This document shows, piece by piece, positions 1-13,513 of a DNA stretch of 64,000 nt. This DNA comes from Dipetalonema caudispina (Eukaryota > Nematoda > Chromadorea > Rhabditida > Onchocercidae), in assembly GCA_013365325.1 (NCBI GenBank), contig JABVXV010000100.1, forward strand, positions 124,001 to 188,000. The letters are read 5' to 3'. Each line of letters starts with the position of its first letter. Position 1 is the first letter of the stretch. A program made the translations under genes and the position numbers. Below the pieces are notes generated by a model. That model had not been told where the DNA came from. It ran no database searches and worked only from the letters and a program-made list of their open reading frames with translations.

Positions 1-5
1 AATAC

Positions 6-3000
6 CTTATTCTTTTTATGAATGACAACACTAGTTTCGATCGCTTGTTGTACAGGTTTCTGCATAAAGAAATCACGCAATAGTTTCGATTCTTCTTCAC
101 GTCCTTCTTGTTTCTCTAAGTGTTCCGCAACGCGATTCATTGATATCATCACTTGCTCCAATGCTAAATATTAGGCGAATACATCTTCAAAAGAAAGAAT
201 GTAGCTCGAATTATTTTTATACGATAGAATAGTTTGAATTTTTTTCACGTAATTTTTCACATAATCGAGACATACTTTTCCTAGCACAAAAAAATTATTT
301 AATTGCTAATTAATACTAATTTTTGCACTTACGAATTGGTTCACTTTCACCCACATCGATATTATCACAAAATGTATCACTGGCGACGTAAGCGTTATTT
401 GCGTAACCTGTCTCGACTATAGTATCGCTGGCGAGAGCACCGTTTTTATACCCTAATGATTCCTTCTTTTCGTTATTTTTGTGATTTTCAAGTGACAGCA
501 ATTTTCTGGAACCTCTTAGTGATTCCCTGAAGACAAATGATTGATTAGCAGGATGCTTCCGATACTCCCCGCCTGCCTTCTCTTCCTCTACTCCGCGATT
601 TGATTGGCTCATTCTCAAATGAATAAACTTTACTTTTTTATTATTGTAACTACAGTTTGGAAATTTATAAATTAGGAAGAAATCAAAGATGACACAATTA
701 TTCCATGGACAATTTATTATTAGTTCGATTAGTCCCGTGACTGACTGAATTGATAACGGAACACCGAAATACCGAGCGACAAAATCTCGTAAGGCAAGAG
801 AAAAACCTCTCTCGAACAGGTTAAGACATCGATAATAATCGAAGATCAGGGAGATGAAATGAAAATTATCACCTAAGGAATGCATTTTCTTTTGCTCGAT
901 GTTCATCAAGTTCTCGTCGCTTCCGTAAATCATTCTCATAATTTTTCAACCGTTCACTTTCATTCACATTTTCGGTAGATGTTATTACGACGTTGTCATC
1001 AACAATCTCATTTGATATTCTATCCCATATTTGATCATTTGTCAACTGGAAAAAAGTACTGTACCCGGGCATAAATGTGTAAAAGTAATTTGTTGCTTTA
1101 TTAGACTGTTATTTAAGAAAAAGAATTGAAATATGCAAAATTTTTACGTACTAATAAGATGGATAACTTATCGAGCAGATAATTGATAAGATAAAATTTC
1201 ATTTTTTATGCCATCAAGAAGTGAAAGGAACAATTATGTGAAAGAGAGAAGAAATTTGAAAGGAAAAATACCGATGAAACCTCCGTTTCCTGTATTTTTC
1301 TTTGTGCCATCTAGGAATGGATGCAAGGGAGATAAAGATAGAAATAGATAGAGAGGGAAGGAAAAAGAGAGAGAGAGATGTAAAGTATTATTTCTGAAAA
1401 ATTTAATTATTATCTTTTTTTTTTGGTTGGTATTTTTGAAATTTTCGATTATTACATTTAAAATGTGCAAGGAAATTTTGACATATAATATATGGCAATT
1501 TTTCAATTTCATTTGATTAATCATTCAATAGAATTATTTGAAATGGATCAAAACGAAATCATATTTATGCAAAAAATAGGAAGGAAAAAAGGAAACGAAA
1601 AAGAAGAAAATAAAATTGAAATTTTTACATCACTTTGTGCATTTACTGGTGCATGCGATTCCGAATCCGTTTTCAACGATCCATTAGCCAACACTTCCAT
1701 ATCATGAATGCGAATACCCGGATAGTTCCTGGTAAAACAGCAATTGAAGAATGTTACGTAGAAGAAAATTTGTCGTCAGATTGATATGATAAAAATTATA
1801 CATAGGAAATAAAGAAAATTTGAAAAACAAGTGTAAAAATCAAATAAGATGATATCGTAGATCTCAGAGACAAAAAATTATGTGATATTAAATAGATATC
1901 AACGCTATCAATCGTGTGATGTTGTATGGATGTCAACAGTATTATTATTGCAGTAACTTTATTAAATGTGAAGATAGCAACTTTGCTAAATGTATAGTAA
2001 GGAAATTATCAAATATTTGTTAATGTTATCTTTAGAATGCTACAAATTATATTGATCGATCTGATATAAATTGATAAAAATGATAGTAAAATTTTGATAT
2101 GTTTGTTTAGTCCTGTAAAGTGGGTAAAATTTTTAAACTAGTTTTTAATGAGATTAATTTCTAATTTATGAAATCTTATTATACATTACAAATGTCAAAA
2201 TAGTAACAGTAACTGATACGACTGTTTTCAAATATAGCAGAATTAATTAAGAAAATTTACACTTTCATATTTTAATTAGCTCAAATTTAGCTGCCGAAAA
2301 ATTTAGCATTGACCATATCAGATGGACAAGTTTAATAGCTCAAATTATCGTAAGTTTTACAGGAATTACGATCATAATTACAGTGCTTTTGTACAATTGC
2401 TAACGGAAATGAAAGAGGATCGTAATGTTGTCGTAGGACACCGATGGAGAATAAATAAATTTCATCAATTCTTCGAAAGCTTCTTGATTGAAATTTAGAA
2501 AGATGAAGGAAGAATGAAGAAATAAATGGAAAAAGGAAGGAAGATACAATAATAAAAATCTTTTTTAATAGATCTAATATCGCAAATTTCAACAATGCTT
2601 GCTTTTCATTGCAGAAAAAAAGGAGTACCAGAAATTTGCACTTAGATGTGACACTTTGTTAACCAGTTATTCGATAATTCTTCATTGTTGCATTATGACA
2701 ATAACGTACGTATAAAGCAGTTATTTTTTCTTAGGAAACTTCGAATAATATTATACAATGAAAGTAAAAAAAAAGAGAAATAAAGACAGATATTAAAAAT
2801 TGAACCTTTTTAGCGTATTGGTAACTTCATCAGCTTGCTGCTTATCGGATGATACAAGGAAAGCGTCCGAAATTGCAATCTCTGGATTAATTAACGAATT
2901 CTCTGCAATATTACTGTGTGAAGATAGCAATTAATAAATTAAATAAACAGGATTTAACCTTTCTCCAAACAACGATTTTACTGTTTCAGAAAAAAATATC

Positions 3001-6000
3001 TTATGATTTATTTTCTCAGACAAAAAAAGTGAAGTGGAGGGATAAAGGCTGATGTTTAGATCTTCAAATTATTGAGTTAAAATTGATTTCAAGATCATCA
3101 AATCATTGAGTTTAATACATTTCCCAGAAAAAGAAGAGTTAGAATATCGTACAAAACTTTGCGTAATCTTTTGAATAATATTTACATAACTTATTTAAGT
3201 AGGAACGCAACATTCAGTAGAAAAAATAATTGCTTAGAAGTTTTCGTTCCACTGAAAAAAAAAAAAAAAAAGTAAAGCATAATTTATTGACTATGTCAAA
3301 TGGAGGTGAGAATGGAAGATGGGAGGAGGGTATCAGCGATAACAACGGAACAGAGGTGACAGTTCCGGTAGTACCGATCTGTGAAAATAACTAGTTTTTG
3401 GTTTTGGGGAATAAAATGAAAGGATAGTGTTTCGCAACATCATAGAATAAACAAATATGACTTCACTAATATTTAAATATTAAAATTAATTTTTTAATTC
3501 TCATTCGGAGTACTTATAATAATGTAATTCGATTTATTGCATACTTTTGAGATTCCGGAGAAATTTTATTTTATTTAAATCTGAAACATTCCAAATCTAT
3601 TAGTAATTAACATTTCAAAGGATGAAGAATAAGTAAGTAATTATAACGGTTACGTTAATCGATCCAATAATTTATTCAATATTTTTGCACTTGCAAACTT
3701 CAATCAATTTCGATGTTAGGCATGACTTGAGAAAAGTTGTTACTTCCGGATTGAGAATTTAAGTAAGTTACCGAAAAAGTCCCTATTTATATCATCTGAG
3801 AACAAAATTTATTCTAATTAATGAATTTATCACTTTTTTTCTCATTTTAAAGCAAATAAAAAGTTTTCTTATACAAGAAGTGTTTCAAAACAGCTCGTGT
3901 TTCCTTCGCTTTTGTCCCGTTTTTTTTTTTTTTTTTTTTTTAAAACCCGAAAGGAAAAAAAAGTAGATTGATTTATTAGGAAAATAAGCAATTCGAAATA
4001 AGCGGCATAGGATGACGGGAAGAAATATAAAATGAAAATTTTCGGGAATAACAAAACTGTGTACAACAATTTTTAACATTTCTCTTTGATGGGAGATGAA
4101 ACTAAATTGTTCAAATTTTTAATTGGAATAAGATTAGTTTTTAATTAAGAGTAGGAAAAAAAAAAATTATTTTTGCCAATGTATTTCCCACAAATATATA
4201 ATAAAGACAAAAACTGTATAAGTTAAAAATTTTTTAATGTAATTCGATTGATTTGGTAAGACCAATTGTCTTTGTGTTCGATAGATCAATTCAAAGCGAA
4301 ATTAGTGAAATTTTAAAATTTTATTCTTAAAAATTTAGCCTTACCTTTATGTGGTGCTTCTTGTTTTCGTCGAACTCTTAATTGGATCACACGTGATTTG
4401 ATACACTGCAAATGAAATAATTAAAAGGAATTTGGTAATGGAATTTAGTTGGTTCTTTTTTTTTCCTTTTCATGCATAATTATTCTAAAATTTAATTCAC
4501 TCTAATAACCAATGGCTATTTCCATAATTCGTAAAGAACGAAAATTTCAACACAGCAAATTAAGTTAATGGCGGAAAAGGCTATATTACACTTCGTCCTG
4601 AAGCCGAGCTGATACTATAAACAATCGAATAAAATCAATTAAATGTAATTTTTGGTAAATTAACAAAAAATTTAAACTACTTATTTTAGGTGTAATAAAT
4701 TATAAAATTTGAAAGAAAAGGAAGAATTTTCATGAGAAAAATAATATTGTAAGGAAGAATAGTAAATGTAAAAGTGAAAAAAAAACAATGGAAATTATGA
4801 AAATTATAAAAATTAAATCATTAATGGAATGAGTACAAATTGGTTATAATAAAAATAAAATATATTTGTCATCAGTCAAATTTTGTAACAATTTGTTTGT
4901 TGCCTTCAAAATGGAAGGAATCTGAAAGAATTACGACGATGTAAGAATGAAGCTTGGCAACACTGAGCAGCATTATACAATTTGGATACATGCATTTTTC
5001 AACAATGAATCAATTCTAATTTAAATTTCGATCAAATTTCAATAAAATTACACAAAAGAGGAAAAGAAGAAGAAAGAGATTTCAGTCTTCTTAAAATTAG
5101 CAAATTGGAAATTTAAAAGAAACTTCGTTCGTGGGCTAACTCTATTTATATTTTTTACAAGTACTATAAATGTTACAAGTAATTATAAGCATTATTCACT
5201 TATTTCAATTACTAAACTTTTATGCAAAAGTAACACAAACAATGTTTTCCTGAAGGTGTTTTATAAAAATAGCGACTAATAGAGAAATATGAGCTATAAG
5301 TTAGAGAAGAAGAAAAAGGTAAATTTAAATTTTGAAAAAAAATTTTTAAAAATTTTCTTCTTAAATAAGCAAAGAGATGTAAATAAGATTATATGTTTAA
5401 GATGTAAACAAAAAAAAATTCCTACGATATCTGCAAAATTTTAATAAATCCCAAACAATTGAATATTAAATTTCATTTATGGTAAATATGATTAGGAGAA
5501 GAAATTAAAGAATATGGCCGACCAATAAATAGCTATTTGGGAAAAATGCACAATGAATAATTCTTTAAAAAAGAAAAGCCCCGCCACCTTCTTCCATTCT
5601 GAAAATGACCTTGATGAAAAGTATACCATTAAAAGAACCTTTTTAAGATTGTCAAAAGTATTTAAAAAATATGACTTTAAATTAATTTCAACTTGTAAAA
5701 AAAAAAGTCATCCAAGATATGTTTGTGGAAATGGAAATGGAAATAGAAATCAAAAGCGGAAATAAATAATCGAAGGTTAACCGATGTTATATTAACAAAT
5801 AACTGTATCATAGTAATATTTGAAATGTAATATATTAATCCGAAATAGCTTTTATTAGTATATATTTGTCAATATAAGATTGGCAAAGAAAAGACAAAGA
5901 CAAAGAAAAATCTATAGGCTAGAATAGGCTATTAAAAAAAGAAAAAAAAGCCAAATCCATGAAACTGGTCTTGTCAAGGACAAAAAAGTAAATAATAAAA

Positions 6001-9000
6001 ATTAAAAAAAGATTATTTAATGATTGTCAATAAAAATAATCCCTTTTTACTACTTTTCTCTTATTTGCTAAATTAGAAGTTTTGAAAGAATAATTCAAAA
6101 TATGAATAAATAATACAATGAGCTGAAAATCATTGATTGAATATTTAAAGTATTACAAATGCTAATAACAGTTTTATAAATTGTGTAAAAGTGATAGAAA
6201 ATGAAAGGAAAATATGAATCAAATCGATATCTCTTCTACTATTATTTTTGAATTATTCATTATTTGTAAATTTTAACTTAATCATGTCTAAAATGAAATT
6301 GAAATTAAAAAAGTACAATTTAAATGTAAAAGGAATAGGATTGCAACTATAATAATGATGAATTTAATAAATACCATATATTTACAATTAGTGTTAGTTT
6401 CGATTAGTTAGTTGATTTTAAAATTTCAAAGCTAAATGTACAAAAAATTTAATTCTAAATATAAAAAAAGAAGAGGAAGGTAAGAGTAAATTATTGTTAA
6501 CCTTAGTACCGTTGTATTCATTGAACAGTAACATTTCATTCTGTACCAATGTACAAGTACATGGTTTATCCTCATGAATATTACTGGCACATTTAATATC
6601 GTGCGCATTAATTGCTAATGGTATTTGAATCTCCAATACCGTTGAAAGTTCCACTCGTGTTAGTGACATCAAAATAGCAGTAATAGTAGTAGCAGTTGAA
6701 ATTAATAATTATTAAATGAAGCAATCATGTTTGAATATATTCAGATTTGAAATGAATGATCCATTATTATTGATATTTGACCATTATGAAGACAAGTATA
6801 TTTACTTTCCACACCTACTTCTACAAAATACACCAAATATACTATCACTTATGTGAAATATACTTGTAATGTATAAGATCATGTATTTATTTATCGAATA
6901 ATTACTGGAAGAACAATTAATTTTCATTTATGATTTGAGAATTAATCAATGAATACTTCATTTGTGGGAAGAGGAGGTAGGGAAAGATTGGAAAATAAAT
7001 AGGTAAAACAATAAGTTTTATAATAATCAATAATTATGAGATGAAATTATTCGACAAAAAGTAAAGAATCAAAATTGTGCAGTGATTTTGACTTCTATAA
7101 AAAATAAATTAATTTAAATAGTAACGAAACTACCGTATTTATTCGAATGAATTTACTTTTAATGAATAGTTCATTATCGATTAATTAGCGAAAAGCACTG
7201 TTAGTTTCTTCCCACAATTTAAATTAAAAGTCGTTAATGGATGCAAAAAATCTTTCGATCAGATCAGAATTATAATTTACTTTATTTTATCACAGATCTA
7301 TTCATTACCGTTTTTTCTCATTTCCATAATCAAGCAACAAATATTTTGACAAATTTTACCTTTTCTCTTCCCCTCTCTCTTTCTTTCTCTCACTCTCTTC
7401 TATCCTTTTTCATTATTCTCATCTATTAACTCAATTAAAACTACTTCAACAGTGCACAAAATTTTCTGCTTAGTAAAATATAAATCTGTGGACCGAAACG
7501 AAAACGATCGTTATATCCGACGAAATTTAACTAATATTTGTGTAAAACGAAAAAATTGATTAGAAAAAAATGGACATTCATTCCAAATTTATATTTCACT
7601 TTTTTTTTAAATCAATGAAATGTAACTATAACTATAATTAACCACATTAATTTTTAAAGACGAAAATGACAGCAGTGATAAAGAAGAAAGAAACAAAGAA
7701 GAAAAGAAAGATATAATCAATTTTGCCCATAAGCAAATATTATATTGCATTTAAGAAATTTAAAAAAAAAAAAAAACTTCATATAGCAATGAAAAGTTGG
7801 AAAATTATATGACTATTATTTGATGAGATCGAATGACAGATAGAATATATTTGAAATACTTATTGTTAGTGATAAATGAATGCTATTACGTGGAAGTGAA
7901 AGCTTAATCAAGATAATGGAAGATAACAGATTCTGTTAATGATATGAGAATTAAGAAAGAAGGGAAAAAATGAAATGGGATTAACTGATATATTGGATAG
8001 TGATTATCAATTTATTTCCCAATCTTTGCAAAATGTTGGATGGCGATCGATTTATTCCCTAATCTGTTTCCAAAAAAAAATTAAATCATTTGACAATAAA
8101 ACATATTGTGAACATTATATAATGTAATATTGGGATCGCATTGTGAGGAATTACTAAAATTACCTGATTGTACTGAAAAGTAAGAAACAGTACTCATCAA
8201 TAAAAATATATAATATTAAATTCATCAAAGCTTATTTGATCAGTAATTTGTCATTTTTAATTTTTTATTTTTTAACTAAATAACATTATTTATTTGTTTA
8301 CTTGTTAAATATTATTTCAAAAACTAATTAAGTTACGAAAGAAAATCTTAAAAAGGAAATAAAAAGGAAAAGAAGGAAGTATAAAGAGATTTTGGAATTA
8401 AAAAAAAAAAAAAAAAAAAAAAAACGCATGCGATATCAGAACTGAATCAACGGTGTAATTAAATGTAAATATGACAAGGTTATCAATATATATAGGTACA
8501 GATGTAGGTTGTAGGATCGCCATCACCTATAAACAAGTTTGTCATCAATGGTTAGGATACGACAATAGCAGAGTGATGAATTTGCAACGGATACAGCTAT
8601 GAATGTATCAATGAATGTATATGTTGTACCTTCTACTTACAAGTTTTTTACTTTTTTTCATTACAAATAAAAGATAGAAGAATGATCGATATAATTGATA
8701 GAATGGATGGATCGATGTAACGAAGACATGAATGTCAACGGATCGAATGAATGGTAGGGATGATACGATATGACCTTTCGTAAAATATTTCATATAATCG
8801 AAAGGATTATGAATAATTTGACTGTAAACTACATTCAGGTAATTATTTTGTACTATGACCGATTACATCCAATCCAACATATCGCATCGTATCGTGTCGT
8901 ATCTATCTGTCTATTAGAACTATTTGACAAGGCTTGTTCATCCATATGAATGATTTCTCTAATCTTTTCCGTTTTCTTCCCAATTCTTCCACTAATTTTC

Positions 9001-12000
9001 TTTTCTATTTTGATGATACTTTTGCATCAATTTTTTTCTTTATTATACATAAACTGTGGTTAAATTCATACAATTACCAATTATCAGTCTTAATCAATCA
9101 ATCGATTATGATCGATCCTTTTAAATTTAAGAATATTTTTTCCCATCACTGATTATATCGATCTGTATCAATCTCTCAATCGGAATGACGTTAAAGGACT
9201 GGGTATATCCGGTTTTCGGCCCGCGATGGTCTCTTATCTTTCACTGCAGAGATCGTTTGTAATCAACTATGAAAATGAATGAAATTACGTCAAACAAATT
9301 GTCCTAAAACTTAAAAAATTCGACATACCTGATGAATAAGACGAACAATATATGCATGATCTTTCCCCTCAGTTGAGCAACCGTTCACCTCAACGATGCG
9401 ATCACCAACATGAAGATCCGCTTTGTTCGCCGGACTTCCTGAAATTTTTTTAAACCTTTTTTATCTACAAAATATTTGACAAGCAAAGAAAAAAATGGAG
9501 TGTTAGTTTTTAAATCGAGAATTTTCAAATTTAAAAATTAGAAAACAAAAAAAAAATTGCCTGAGCTCAAAAATTATATACAATTGAAATATAATCACAT
9601 ATGTGATGAGCTCAGATGTCGCAAGCTCTAATATTATAATCATCTAACACTCAACTATTATCCCATCATTTCCAATTTTTTTTTTTTTTTTTTTTTCACT
9701 AATTATCACCTCAATCACCAATGTGAACATGAATTGCAGACGAAATAGATGAAATGAATATTGACATGAAATGAAAAAAAAAAAAAAAAAGAATGGAAAT
9801 AGTTCGTTTTTTACTCTAAATGATATTTTTTAAAAGAATACGAAAATAAAAATGGAATCAAATAAATAACAAATTAGGATGGAAACAAAAAGAAAAAAAA
9901 AGACAAAACAAATAACAAAAATATCTTTTTAAATTAAGATTTAAGCAAAAATGCAAAATTTATTTGGTACATAATGGAAAAGTGCCATTAAACTATTTTG
10001 TTTTTGTTTATAGTCTATTTATGTTCAGATTTAATTAAAATTGCCACATAAAATGATTAGAATATAACGAAAAGAATTGATGAGGAATTTTCCTCTTGAA
10101 GAAATAATCTCAATTCTTTCTTACTTCTACTTTTCTTTCTTCTTCTTCTTTCTCTTCCCTCCGGTATTCAGTTATATTTCTTGAAAAAGCAATAAATATC
10201 TTTCTTAGAATTTGATAAATGATGATCTGAACAACTTTAAAATTTTTGCAGAAAATTTGTAGAAAAAATAAACAAAAAGCATAAATTACTTCTTACAGTT
10301 TTTATAAAACATATGTCAATTATATCACGATGATAAAATGATAAAGTACAACAGACTGAAAAAAGGAAATATTGCTAGACAATATTGTGAAATGTCACAG
10401 ATAGTCGCTGTATAATATTAAGTGTAGTTCACGTTGCATAATTTCAAATCATTAGAAGATACAAACCAAAAAGGTTGATTTCTTGTTTCTGTTGAACAAT
10501 TGCAACAAAAATGATATATCCAGGCATTGTAACTTGTTGAGATTTCCTCTGTACATTGTTGAAAATAGGTGTAATAGGTTTACCGCTAATTAATGACAGT
10601 GTATTATTTGCTCGATTTATGGGAGATGCGAAATATTGTGATTGATGTTGTTGTTGATTTGATGATTGCTTTGATGAAAAAGCAGAAGCAATCATTATCT
10701 TTTCTCTATAGTAATTTTCTATCAAAATGAAGTAGTAAAATTAGTATCAAAACAATACGTATTAGGACTTAAAGAATTACAATAATAATAAGAATAGGAA
10801 TAATAATTATAACATTGATTGGATTTCAGGGAATAATATTTAATAGTTTCATAATAGGAATAAAGATTAATTAAAAGAATTCTTTGAAATATGTCCAATT
10901 TTTAATTAATTAATAAAAATGAATAGCTGTTACAAGATGCAAATTTCATATTTTCAGTGTTTAAAATAATTAGAGAAATTCTTTCGCAGTTCTTTTTCAT
11001 GAAAAGTAACGAAAAACATAAAGAATATCAGCAATAATTGTGACGTAATAATAGCAAAAATGGTAGTAATAGTAATAATATTAATAATGATAGTAGTAAT
11101 AGTAGTAACAGTACTTAGTAATAGTAGTGATATAGTACTTCGAATAAATTCAACTTTCAATGGTACTTAATGGAATGCTGAATGAAATTGTGTTGCTAAT
11201 TTTACTGCATAAACGAAAATATTTACTAACAACATTCTTCAATCTCGTATCCTTTTATTCCTTAATAAAATTTTTATAATTTATTAATATTTCACATTGT
11301 TCGCATGCATTATGATAATAGTAATAACTATAACAATAACATCAACAACATCAAAAACAACAATAACTGGCAATAATAATCATAACAAATAATATTAATA
11401 TTAACAATAATAACAATGGGGATAATAATGGTAATAATAATGATAATAGTAGATATAATACAATAATAACAATAAAATAATAATAATGGTGATAATAAAA
11501 TAATGTGATTATAATGAAATTATTATTGTTGACTGTGAAATGAAAGAATGGAAACAGGAAAGGATAGATGAAACTTAATTTAGTTTTATTTTTGCAAAAT
11601 TTTGGCAGTTTTTTTTTACTGCAAATTTTTTCATTCTTTCAACACATTCAGCAATCTTTCTACCACTAATAAATCTCCTTTTCACTTTATCCATTCTTCG
11701 TTTCCTCAATCAGAAAAAGATATAATTACGTAGCAAACGAATCATTCATAAATAACAATAAAAAATAAAAATAAACAGATCAATAATAAATTTTTCCTAA
11801 ATGATTTCGTACGATGACAAATAAACAAGCATTCAAAATTTCCTCATTTTTGCTGAATTGTAACAATCGATTATAGAACTTAAGCCATTTGAGAAGTTAA
11901 CAATTGATCTATAGTTTACAAAAATTTGATAGTATTTAGTTTGAAATATTTTAATGATAATGAATTGATATGCTAAAAGCGACTGACTACCGGGTATTCC

Positions 12001-13465
12001 GAGGATTCCATTCCAGTTTCTATGAAACACTTAACATGATAAAATCTATTAAAAAAGGATCACGGGAATGATTTTTTTACCTCAAAGTTAGCAAACAATA
12101 CATAATGTTTTATTTATTTCAATTCTTTTTGACTAAAAAAAAAAAAAAGTGAAATAAATAATATTTAATGAAGTTAGCCTTAGCATATATTTAATTAAAG
12201 GATTACGAAAATAAGTTAATATATTGCTCAGATTTTAAAATTTCCCAAGCAAACGAAATTAGTTTTTCAACTAGACTCATGTAGAAAATGAATTTTCTTC
12301 TTCGAGAGCAAATCTTTCGAGAAGGATAAAACGGTGCTGCATTGGATTAATCGCATTAAATGAAATCAAATGCAATAACGTCAATATTTTAGAATCTGAC
12401 AAAAAAAAAAATAAAACTTTACTGTTACATTTTTCTTCCTATTCTCTTTAATAGAAAAAAATACTTTGAAATTTAATGAAATTTTTTCATTACTTCCTTT
12501 TCATGAATTTTTACTGAATGTAATAAACTATAAATGATAATTATGCTATATTTATTGACTTTCTTTTTCTAAAATTCTTAAATTAGATTTGAAATGCGAC
12601 TATTTGACGTATAATGAAACTATTTTCCTATAGTTTTATTATTTGAAAGAAATATATAATTTCTCATATATTGTCAAAGATTATTTCCCTCATATGGGTA
12701 GAATTACCCGAAAAGTATTTAATAGAAAGATCTAAATTTTATCATTAATATGACTGTTTCACCAAAAAAAATAAAAAAAACCCAATTATTATTCTTCAAT
12801 GTTTCATAGCAGTCTGCTTCTTCTAAGCAATGAGTAGTAGATAATATGTATCAATGCTTCTTATCAGTTAACTTTATCATCTTTTAACTAATTCATTACT
12901 ATCCAGTAATCATAGCAGTAATATGCAGTTAATCGTTGATGTTTTCACTTTACCACAACATTGAAATATGCATCAAATTTGAATCTTCAGAATCAATTAA
13001 TATCACACCAAAGATAAGTAAAATTATATTTTAATATCAGTGTTATAATAATCTTATCACATTTTCCAGCACATTAATTTGATACGATAAAACAATTGAT
13101 TAATTTAAACGAATCAATCTCAACAAGTTTTTCTATCAAATTCCTTCATGCATTAGTTAAAAAATAAAAACAAAAATGTTGGGAAGAAAAAAAAGGGAGC
13201 AAAGTTGAATAATATCATGAATATAAATATCTGTCTGTCTTTGTCTGTCTCTGTCTGTCCGTCCGTTTCTCTATCAATGTATTTATATGCCAATCCCATC
13301 ATCATGTCCTCATGTCCCAGTTAGGACAAAAAGTTTTGGAGAAATGATGGAAAGCTAAAGGATAACTGCATAGCCATCTTCCAGTTTATTTCATGTATGT
13401 GTATGTGTGTATGTTTGTATTTGTTCATGTGTTGTTTTGTGTGTGTATGTGTGTGTATGTATGTA

Positions 13466-13513
<48 letters not shown>

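Noticed and set aside
316..939. 207-codon minus ORF read as one gene
   Set aside because: Only 613-333 is exon; the part above 613 is intron, as shown by the splice acceptor and phase to 873.
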